Assembly (NCBI GenBank): GCA_900545725.1
Contig: URAI01000069.1
Span: 1 to 12,834, forward strand
Origin: an uncultured Eubacterium sp.
GTDB taxonomy: Bacteria > Bacillota > Clostridia > Lachnospirales > Lachnospiraceae
DNA: 12,834 nt
Reading direction: 5' to 3'
The notes under the pieces were generated by a model that ran no database searches, had not been told where the DNA came from, and worked only from the letters and a program-made list of their open reading frames with translations. Positions 7,706-12,834 of the stretch are shown piece by piece; within the stretch, counting starts at the first letter, position 1; each line of letters opens with the position of its first letter. Position numbers and translations under genes: made by a program.

Positions 7706-7733
7706 ATTATACCATTTTTTCCATTTGTGAAAA
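7706..7733 (-). promoter_or_regulatory. Candidate promoter of the RelQ gene, extended -10
   Basis: On the minus strand TATAAT (7711-7706) is preceded by TGG at the extended -10 position. A weak TTTTCA (7733-7728) lies 16 bp upstream. This gives a leader of about 120 nt before ATG 7577. Confidence 0.45.
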
Positions 7734-7808
7734 TATGTTTTACAATTTCTTAATAAAGTTTTTAAACCGTTTTTTTAATTATTTTTATAAATTCATTAAT
7801 GTCAAAGT

Positions 7809-9167
7809 CTATATATGTCTTTGAGCAGACCTCTTTACAAGTTTATTTTTACAATATATAAATGCCGGAATCAGGAAAATATCTGCCGCTATCCATGCAA
7901 GCGGATTAGCAAGACACGCACCGTCATAGCCCATCAGCGGAACAAGTGTTAATGCCACAAACGTTCTGGCAACCATTTCAAATGCACCTGCCAGTATCGC
8001 AAATACAGAAAATCCCATTCCTTGTATACAGAAACGTACAACATTTACAAACGTTAGCGGAATATAAAATGCCGCACTAGCTATTATAAATCTGTAAGTT
8101 AATGCAATTATTTGTACCTCTGATGCATCAACGAATAATAAAGCGATATAATCTGCAGTAAAATACAGTAATACAAATGCAATTATACTATATATTATTC
8201 CAATAAGTCCTGCCGAACGTATTCCCCTGCCAAGACGCTTAAATTCACCGGCGCCGACATTTTGTCCACCATATGTTGCCATGGTTGAACCCAATGCATC
8301 AAATGGACAACATGTAAAGTTAAATATCTTAGATGCCGCTGTCATTGAAGCTACATAGACAGAACCAAGTGTATTAACTGCTGCCTGTAATATAACACTT
8401 CCAATCGCTGTAATGGAATACTGCAATCCCATAGGAACACCATTTATACAAAGATTACTTATACACTTTCTGTCAATTACTCTGTCTGTTTTAGAAAGCC
8501 TTAAAAGTTCAAATTTCTTATTCATATAGACCAGACAGCCTATACCTGATATGAGCTGTGAAATATCCGTTGCCCATGCTGCTCCTGCCACGCCCATTTT
8601 AAAACACATAATAAATACAAAGTCAAGAATAATATTGATAACTGCTGACAGAACAAGAAATACTACCGGTGTCCTGCTGTCTCCGACAGCCCTTATTATT
8701 CCTGATACTATATTATATAAAAATACAGTTGGTATCCCCGCAAATATTATTACTATATAATTATATGAATGTGTATATATGCTTTCCGGTGTACGCATTA
8801 CTGTAAGTATCGCATTACAAAATACGACTGAAAGTATTGTCATCCCTACCGCAAATGCAATTCCAAGTATATATGAATTATATACATATTTTCTAAGCTG
8901 TGAATATTTTTTTGCCCCAAACTGCTGTGCAACCGGAATTGAAAAACCTGTACATATTCCCATACAGAAACCTATTATCATAAAATTAATACCACTTGTA
9001 GCGCCGACACCCGCGAGTGCATCAACACCTAATGTCTTCCCTACTATCATGGTATCAACAAGATTATAAAACTGCTGAAATAACATTCCAAGAAGCATCG
9101 GTATAGCAAAGCTGAGTATTAGCTTCATTGGTGAACCTTGTGACATATCCTTTGTTTTGCCTGCCAT
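7809..9167 (-). CDS. MATE family efflux transporter, 452 aa
   Basis: An inner-membrane multidrug or metabolite exporter normally driven by Na+ or H+. About 12 hydrophobic segments fall in two homologous halves. The first half carries the family opening (ILSFAIPMLLGMLFQQFYNL, then DTMIVGKTLG and ALAGVGATSG). The second repeats the pattern with a segment ending GSTMATYGGQNVGAG, typical of the Firmicute MepA/DinF-like branch. The frame is open to 9317, but ATG 9167 has GAGG about 6 nt upstream and gives the usual MATE N-terminus (MAGKTKDMSQGSP), so the extra 50 residues are probably 5' leader. A good promoter at 9289-9317 with tandem repeats upstream suggests a regulated, probably inducible gene. 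The substrate cannot be inferred. The window gives no regulator gene next to it. Confidence 0.93.
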   Translation of the reverse strand: MAGKTKDMSQGSPMKLILSFAIPMLLGMLFQQFYNLVDTMIVGKTLGVDALAGVGATSGINFMIIGFCMGICTGFSIPVAQQFGAKKYSQLRKYVYNSYILGIAFAVGMTILSVVFCNAILTVMRTPESIYTHSYNYIVIIFAGIPTVFLYNIVSGIIRAVGDSRTPVVFLVLSAVINIILDFVFIMCFKMGVAGAAWATDISQLISGIGCLVYMNKKFELLRLSKTDRVIDRKCISNLCINGVPMGLQYSITAIGSVILQAAVNTLGSVYVASMTAASKIFNFTCCPFDALGSTMATYGGQNVGAGEFKRLGRGIRSAGLIGIIYSIIAFVLLYFTADYIALLFVDASEVQIIALTYRFIIASAAFYIPLTFVNVVRFCIQGMGFSVFAILAGAFEMVARTFVALTLVPLMGYDGACLANPLAWIAADIFLIPAFIYCKNKLVKRSAQRHI

Positions 9168-9288
9168 ATTAACCTCATTTCTATATCCGTAAAGCCGCAC
9201 AGCCATTAGATTCCCTACCTGCCTGACATATACCGGATATCTTAAATTGCCCCTTAATCTCTTTAATAATAATCCCCACAAGTCCGAT

Positions 9289-9317
9289 ATTGTATCATCT
9301 ATCATAAAAGATTGCAA
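9289..9317 (-). promoter_or_regulatory. Promoter of the MATE gene
   Basis: On the minus strand TTGCAA (9317-9312), 17 bp, TACAAT (9294-9289). The transcript would start near 9282 with a leader of about 115 nt. This position also argues against translation starting upstream at 9317, which lies within the -35 box. Confidence 0.65.
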
Positions 9318-9320
9318 GAG

Positions 9321-9360
9321 GTTTTGATATTAACTTTAGCTGTTTTGATATTAACTTTAG
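9321..9360 (-). promoter_or_regulatory. Tandem 19-bp direct repeat, likely activator site of the MATE promoter
   Basis: The sequence GTTTTGATATTAACTTTAG occurs at 9321-9339 and again, without mismatch, at 9342-9360, a period of 21 bp or two helical turns. The nearer copy ends 3 bp upstream of the -35 box. Two identical half-sites on the same face of the helix, abutting the -35, are the arrangement used by AraC/XylS-type activators; this assignment is inference. Confidence 0.55.
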
Positions 9361-9472
9361 AGCTTGTAAAATGCTGATTTAATATTGTCCTGATACAATT
9401 ATTATACATATATAAATTATCTTTACAGGATTTTACATAAATTAGTATAATTAGTCTATCTTAATAGATTAC

Positions 9473-9508
9473 ATAACAAAAGCCGGCAGTCCAGCCGGCT
9501 TTTGTTAT
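9473..9508 (-). terminator. Strong symmetric hairpin terminator
   Basis: A perfect 15-bp stem, ATAACAAAAGCCGGC (9473-9487) against 9494-9508, with a 6-nt loop. GCCGGC is followed by CTTTTGTTAT on either strand, so it can work in both directions. It lies about 100 nt past the end of the frameshifted secreted-protein gene and would end leftward transcription from the CRISPR region. No plus-strand gene leads into it. Confidence 0.75.
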
Positions 9509-9607
9509 ATTACAATGTTAATTATTCAGACATTGTTTTATTACTTATTTTTACTAATTACTTATTATCATTTATTTTTATCATTTATTTTTACTGCTTG
9601 TTATTAA

Positions 9608-9951
9608 TTATATCCGTAAATTTCCTTCTTTATCATAAAAATACAAGGGGTATAAATGATTATACTTTCTATTTAATTCTACACTTATATACATGGTATC
9701 AACTGATACCCATCTAAATTCTATCAGCCAGTGACCATTATAATTAAATATTCATTGGGAACTAAGCCTTTAAATGATGTATCCAGCTGATTATTGCTGT
9801 AATAGCGCCAGCCATTGTTATCGAGCTGTAAATACTGATTTACCGGTTCTGCTGCTATCGCCTTACTCTTAGCTGGCATAAATATACCCAATGCAATTAC
9901 AGTTGTTGCCGTCATTAATTTTATAGTTTTAAAAACACTCTTTCTCTGCAT
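9608..9951 (-). pseudogene. Frameshifted small secreted protein with cell-wall-binding-type repeat
   Basis: ATG 9951 has GAGGG 6 nt upstream. The product starts MQRKSVFKTIKLMTATTVIA, a signal peptide with a probable cleavage after AIAA (about residue 33). The mature part begins EPVNQYLQLDNNGWRYYSNN and continues LDTSFKGLV, resembling Clostridial wall-binding repeats of the 'GWxYYxNGxxDxSxTGLV' kind. In this frame it stops early at 9724. Shifting frame near 9735-9750 gives FNYNGHWLIEFRW and continues, through YPLYFYDKEGNLRI, to a stop at 9608, about 114 aa in total. Loss of one T (coding strand) in a short T run would explain this. A longer frame starting at 10020 lies partly within a CRISPR repeat and is not the real start. 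It sits just beyond the trailer end of the array, transcribed in the same direction. Function unknown; the break could also be a sequencing error. Confidence 0.6.
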
Positions 9952-9994
9952 ATATTTCCCTCGTATCTTCATATATATTTTTTCAAGTAATAAA

Positions 9995-10243
9995 ATTTCT
10001 GTCCCCTGACGGGGATTCATTATTCTTAATGATTATGAAAGACATGACGCAAAAATTGATTATATTTCCGTCCCCTAACGGGGATTCATTATTCTTAACG
10101 CTATAAAACAAAAAGATAGTGGCGGTCGAACATTATTGTTTCCGTCCCCTAACGGGGATTCATTATTCTTAAACTACAGCGGTATCGTTAGCTACAGGAT
10201 TAGCTATAGTTTCCGTCCCCTAACGGGGATTCATTATTCTTAA
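9995..10243 (-). CRISPR. Four-repeat CRISPR array with type III-A-like repeats
   Basis: Four 35-bp repeats lie at 9995-10029, 10064-10098, 10138-10172 and 10209-10243. They are separated by three unrelated spacers of 34, 39 and 36 bp (10030-10063, 10099-10137, 10173-10208). The repeat holds a TCCCC-TAAC-GGGGA hairpin. Read on the minus strand it ends GGGGACGGAAAC, giving an 8-nt handle ACGGAAAC, the one I recall for the S. thermophilus type III-A array. Copies 3 and 4 are identical, copy 2 differs at one end base, and copy 1 has three changes. Decay at the left end puts the leader on the right and transcription leftward, in line with the repeat orientation. No cas gene is within the window. 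The subtype call rests on the repeat alone. Confidence 0.9.
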
Positions 10244-10592
10244 CACTGTCCGTGCCACCCCAGTATTTATGCAGGCTTATCTGGTACTTTGCGGCGCAAA
10301 AGGAATTTTACATAATCCACAGCCCATAACAAATATAAAAACTCCTTCTAACCCAGTGATTACCTGCTGCGGAGCAAAAATTACACATTCAGATTAACTA
10401 TTGTACAGTTTAACATGCTACAACCAGAAAATCAAACTTAATTTTACAATTTAATTTTTTAATATGACAATTTGATTTTACAATTTAATTTTCAGCAAAT
10501 ACAGTATGAATAATCAGATTATCAACCTGATTATTCACACCATACATACCAAATACTAATTCACCTTTCTGAACAACTTCGTTGCTGGGATA
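10244..10592 (-). other. CRISPR leader-side gap with direct repeats and a weak promoter candidate
   Basis: This 349-base gene-free stretch flanks the leader end of the array. Next to the array (10244-10300) it is unusually GC-rich for the window. A weak minus-strand promoter candidate is TTGTTA (10332-10327), 16 bp, TAAAAT (10310-10305), which would start about 60 nt before the first repeat. ATTTTACAATTTAATTTT occurs twice, at 10441-10458 and 10475-10492, 34 bp apart. The leuC-side hairpin is at 10507-10537. No open frame with a convincing ribosome binding site was seen. Confidence 0.4.
10507..10537 (-). terminator. Hairpin downstream of the large dehydratase subunit gene
   Basis: An 11-bp perfect stem TGAATAATCAG (10507-10517) with 10527-10537 and a 9-nt loop, 56 nt past the stop codon on the minus strand. 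It is AT-rich, and only a weak T-rich tail (ACTGTATTTGC) follows, so it is a probable but not strong terminator. It would separate the dehydratase operon from the CRISPR array. Confidence 0.45.
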
Positions 10593-11834
10593 CTATGCTT
10601 CTACAATCTTACCGGCAACTGCACATGCTGCCGCTGTCTTAGGTGAAGCAAGATAAATTCCAACCTTTGATGTACCCATTCTTCCAAGGAAGTTACGGTT
10701 GTTAGTTGCAACTACCTTTTCTCCATCTGTAAGAATACCACCTGTTCGTCCGCAGCATAAACCACAGCTAGGATGTGTAATAATTGCTCCTGCTTTAGCA
10801 AGTATCGCCATCGTTCCATTTTCAACAGCCTGTGTATATATCTTACGGCTGGCCGGTGTAACAATAAGCTTAACAAATGGTGCAACCTTTTTGTCCTTGA
10901 GAATCTCTGCTGCCGCCATAAGGTCTTCAAGACGTCCGTTAGTACATGAACCGATAAATACCTGATCAATCTTAGTTCCCTCAAGCTCTGATACAGGTTT
11001 GACATTATCTACATTAGAAGGACATGCCATAACCGGAACAAAATCCTCTGCCTTATAATTAATTGTTCTGCAATATACCGCATCATCATCACCGACAAGA
11101 TCCTTTTCCTTATCAGTAAGAGTAATCTCGCAATACTGTGCAGTCTTTTCATCCGGTGTAAATAATGCACATTTTGCTCCTGCTTCGATAGCCATATTAG
11201 ACATTGACATTCTTGAAGCAACTGACATGTTATCAACTGTATCTCCACTAAATTCAAGTGCTTTATATGTAGCACCGTCTGCTCCAAGGTCACCAATAAG
11301 TCTTAAGATAATATCTTTAGCCATAACATTTTCAGGAAGCTTACCTGTAATATTAACCTTAATTGTCTCCGGAACCTTTACCCACATAGTACCTGTTCCC
11401 AGTATACTTGCCATCTCTGTATAACCGATACCTGATGAAAATGCACCAACACATCCATAAGTAGTTGTATGGCTGTCTGTTCCAAATACGATATTACCCG
11501 GCTTAACATAACCTGCCTCTGTCATAAGCTGATGACATATGCCGTCAGCCCTGTGGATATTTTTCATGCCATATTTTTTAACAAATTCATTACCTATCTT
11601 AAAATGCCTTGTGTCATCCACCTGGCTTGCAGGAACGAGATGGTCATATATAAGTACAACCTTATCAGCATCCCACAACTTCTTAAATCCCATTTCTTCG
11701 AATTTTGATGCTACAAATGGAATAAAAATATCATGTATCATTACTCTGTCAACATTGACTGTAACAATCTCTCCAGCCTTTACATCTTTTCCTATATTAT
11801 TTCTGATTATTTTTTCAATTATTGTATGTCCCAT
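10593..11834 (-). CDS. leuC: Aconitase-family dehydratase large subunit (LeuC/HacA/DmdA type), 413 aa
   Basis: An iron-sulfur hydro-lyase large subunit that isomerises or dehydrates a hydroxy-diacid together with the small subunit encoded just upstream. Seen: FGTDSHTTTYG (117-127), a hallmark of the family; the three [4Fe-4S] cysteines at GSCTNGR (Cys297) and HPSCGLC (Cys357 and Cys360); and the C-terminal NRNFLGRMG and YLASPKTAAACAVAG blocks. Length fits the short, archaeal-type LeuC/homoaconitase group rather than the roughly 470 aa enterobacterial LeuC. The frame is open to 11888, but ATG 11834 has AAGGAG 8 nt upstream and the typical MGHTIIEKII beginning. It lies 40 bp after the small-subunit gene, in one operon. 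Substrate could be 3-isopropylmalate (leucine), a citramalate-type acid (isoleucine) or 2,3-dimethylmalate; the sequence alone does not decide. Confidence 0.88.
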   Translation of the reverse strand: MGHTIIEKIIRNNIGKDVKAGEIVTVNVDRVMIHDIFIPFVASKFEEMGFKKLWDADKVVLIYDHLVPASQVDDTRHFKIGNEFVKKYGMKNIHRADGICHQLMTEAGYVKPGNIVFGTDSHTTTYGCVGAFSSGIGYTEMASILGTGTMWVKVPETIKVNITGKLPENVMAKDIILRLIGDLGADGATYKALEFSGDTVDNMSVASRMSMSNMAIEAGAKCALFTPDEKTAQYCEITLTDKEKDLVGDDDAVYCRTINYKAEDFVPVMACPSNVDNVKPVSELEGTKIDQVFIGSCTNGRLEDLMAAAEILKDKKVAPFVKLIVTPASRKIYTQAVENGTMAILAKAGAIITHPSCGLCCGRTGGILTDGEKVVATNNRNFLGRMGTSKVGIYLASPKTAAACAVAGKIVEA

Positions 11835-11874
11835 TCCACTTACTCCTTTTATAATAATCTTTTTGTCTGTTACA

Positions 11875-12366
11875 TTAGTCAAGACCATTTAACTTACGCA
11901 TTGCCTTAACAAGTCCACCTGCGTTAATTATGTCTAAAAGGTTCTGTGGAAGTGCTGATATATGATAATTCTTACCATTACATTCAATATTTTCACCTAC
12001 GGTAACAGTAATTGTATCACCTTCCTTTACATTCTCATGTAAGCTGTCCTGTTCAATCAGCAACAGACCGTTATTAATTGAATTACGGAAAAAGATTCTT
12101 GCAAATGATTTTGCAATTACACATTTAATTCCTAACGCTTTAATAATCTCAGGTGCCTGCTCTCTTGATGAACCACATCCAAAGTTCTTACCGGCCACAA
12201 TAATATCGCCTTCACTAATCTGTGCTGCGAGCTCAGGTCTTAACGGTGAAAATGCATATGGCTTCATATCATCTACCGTCTTTAATGCAAGATATTCTGT
12301 AGGTATAATTATATCTGTATCAATATCATCACCAAGTACCCATACTTTTCCTGTGAAATTTTCCAT
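11875..12366 (-). CDS. leuD: Aconitase-family dehydratase small subunit (LeuD type), 163 aa
   Basis: The swivelling small subunit that completes the active site of isopropylmalate-type dehydratases. Seen: GDDIDTDIIIP (12-22), GCGSSREQAP (63-72) with the substrate-binding Ser-Ser-Arg, and SFARIFFRNSINNG (87-100). The loop after DIIIP (TEYLALKT, 23-30) is where substrate choice is set in this family. Length is normal for the short LeuD/HacB group. GGAG lies 6 nt before the ATG. Gene order is small subunit before large subunit, the reverse of classical leuCD, and another large-subunit gene ends upstream, so the subunit may pair with one or both large subunits. Confidence 0.9.
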   Translation of the reverse strand: MENFTGKVWVLGDDIDTDIIIPTEYLALKTVDDMKPYAFSPLRPELAAQISEGDIIVAGKNFGCGSSREQAPEIIKALGIKCVIAKSFARIFFRNSINNGLLLIEQDSLHENVKEGDTITVTVGENIECNGKNYHISALPQNLLDIINAGGLVKAMRKLNGLD

Positions 12367-12401
12367 ATTATACTCCGTTCTGCAGACATTTTATATACAA
12401 A

Positions 12402-12430
12402 ACTGCCGTATGTTACCGATATACGGCAGT
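12402..12430 (-). terminator. Hairpin 1 in the leader of the small-subunit gene
   Basis: ACTGCCGTAT (12402-12411) pairs perfectly with ATACGGCAGT (12421-12430) around a 9-nt loop. On the minus strand the stem runs into TTTTGTATATAAAAT, so it resembles a terminator or attenuator, and it sits only 35 nt before the leuD ATG. Confidence 0.45.
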
Positions 12431-12437
12431 ATAATAA

Positions 12438-12473
12438 CAGTTGCTTTGCGATGCCTGCGTCACAAAGCAACTG
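12438..12473 (-). terminator. Hairpin 2 after the upstream large-subunit gene
   Basis: CAGTTGCTTTG (12438-12448) pairs perfectly with CAAAGCAACTG (12463-12473) around a 14-nt loop. The stem is followed by TTATTATA on the minus strand. It lies 68 nt past the stop of the upstream large-subunit gene. ACTGCC at 12470-12475 could also pair with GGCAGT at 12425-12430 of hairpin 1, so the two could be alternative structures. Confidence 0.5.
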
Positions 12474-12483
12474 CCTTTTTATC

Positions 12484-12518
12484 TTTTATAATTCTTTTTA
12501 TTTTTTATAATTCTTTTT
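12484..12518. repeat. Short AT-rich tandem repeat
   Basis: TTTTATAATTCTTTTT occurs at 12484-12499 and again at 12503-12518, a period of 19 bp. It lies between the upstream large-subunit stop and hairpin 2. On the minus strand it is A-rich and could be an UP-like element or simply low-complexity DNA. Confidence 0.4.
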
Positions 12519-12540
12519 TCTTTTATACTGATTATTTGCA

Positions 12541-12834
12541 TTATATTCTGTCTGCTGTTATTATCTCACCTGCTATTGCTGATGCAGTAACAGTTGCAGC
12601 CGATGCAAGATATACAAATGAATCCGGACTTCCGGCACGTCCTTTAAAATTCCTTGTACCTGTACTTATAAGTGTTTCTCCTGAACCAATTACACCCTGA
12701 CAGCTTCCCCAGCATACACTACAGTTAGGATTCATAACTATAGCACCGGCATCCATAAATATCTTTATAAGTCCCTCATCTAATGCCTGCTCATATACTG
12801 TCTGACTGGCAGGAACTACTAAAAATCTTACGAG
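12541..12834 (-). CDS. Second aconitase-family large subunit, 3' end only
   Basis: The frame is open to the right edge of the window, so only the last 97 codons are present; the start lies outside. The segment contains VVPASQTVYEQALDEG, the cluster-ligand motif NPNCSVCWG with both cysteines, GTRNFKGRAG, and the C-terminal block YLASAATVTASAIAGEI. These are the same landmarks as in the complete large subunit at 10593-11834, but the sequence is clearly different (PSCGLCCG there, PNCSVCWG here), so it is a paralogue rather than a recent duplicate. It lies 174 bp before leuD in the same direction, with two hairpins between. Whether it is the true LeuC partner of this LeuD is undecided. Confidence 0.85.
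   Translation of the reverse strand, partial: LVRFLVVPASQTVYEQALDEGLIKIFMDAGAIVMNPNCSVCWGSCQGVIGSGETLISTGTRNFKGRAGSPDSFVYLASAATVTASAIAGEIITADRI

Noticed and set aside
9168..9317. N-terminal extension of the MATE exporter to the ATG at 9317
   Set aside because: A convincing promoter lies inside it, the ATG at 9167 has a Shine-Dalgarno, and the extension matches nothing in the family.
9502..9717. Plus-strand open frame of 71 codons rich in Leu, Ile and Tyr
   Set aside because: It is antisense to the restored frame of the secreted-protein gene, has no ribosome binding site, and its composition is that of AT-rich non-coding DNA.
9952..10020. N-terminal extension of the secreted protein beginning inside CRISPR repeat copy 1
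   Set aside because: The first codons are repeat sequence, and the internal ATG at 9951 has a proper GAGGG site and begins a normal signal peptide.
10253..10272. GGGTGGCAC on the minus strand, resembling the T-box consensus core
   Set aside because: The following CGCG is missing, there is no stem I or terminator arrangement, and the downstream element is a CRISPR array rather than an amino-acid gene.
10712..11296. Two minus-strand open frames of about 95 codons within the large dehydratase subunit gene
   Set aside because: They are out-of-frame shadows of a well-conserved gene, with no ribosome binding sites and no family features.

Overview
The window looks like chromosomal DNA of a low-GC Clostridia member, most likely a gut Lachnospiraceae (Coprococcus, Lachnospira or Butyrivibrio type). 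This is an inference from AT-rich intergenic DNA, AGGAGG-type ribosome binding sites, clear TTGnnn-17-TATnnT promoters and the protein families present. All genes except the carbamate kinase lie on the minus strand. No rRNA, tRNA, insertion sequence or phage gene was recognised.

From left to right: an ABC-F ATPase with one degenerate ATP site (77-1714); an AT-rich gap with a long inverted repeat; an LCP (LytR-CpsA-Psr) cell-wall ligase (2059-3579); a two-gene unit of a compact intracellular subtilisin-like protease followed by a TIR-domain protein (5445 down to 3664); a divergent promoter region; carbamate kinase on the plus strand (5685-6623); facing terminators; a small RelQ-type (p)ppGpp synthetase (6873-7577); and a MATE exporter (7809-9167) whose promoter carries two 21-bp-spaced direct repeats just upstream of the -35.

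The region from 9473 to 10592 is accessory in character. It holds a strong hairpin terminator, a small secreted cell-wall-repeat protein broken by a one-base frameshift, and an isolated CRISPR array of four 35-bp repeats. In the minus-strand orientation the repeats end GGGGACGGAAAC, the end I recall for the Streptococcus thermophilus type III-A (Csm) repeat. No cas gene lies in the window.

The right end holds an aconitase-superfamily dehydratase cluster, transcribed leftward: the 3' end of one large subunit (12541 to the window edge), two tandem hairpins, a LeuD-type small subunit, and a second, complete large subunit (LeuC/HacA/DmdA type). Two different large subunits thus flank one small subunit.

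The best candidate for something undescribed is the protease-TIR pair. TIR domains act as NADase effectors or signal producers in several bacterial immune systems, and a dedicated subtilisin-fold protease could be a sensor or activator. This role is inference; the sequence shows only the two domains, their co-orientation and their adjacency.
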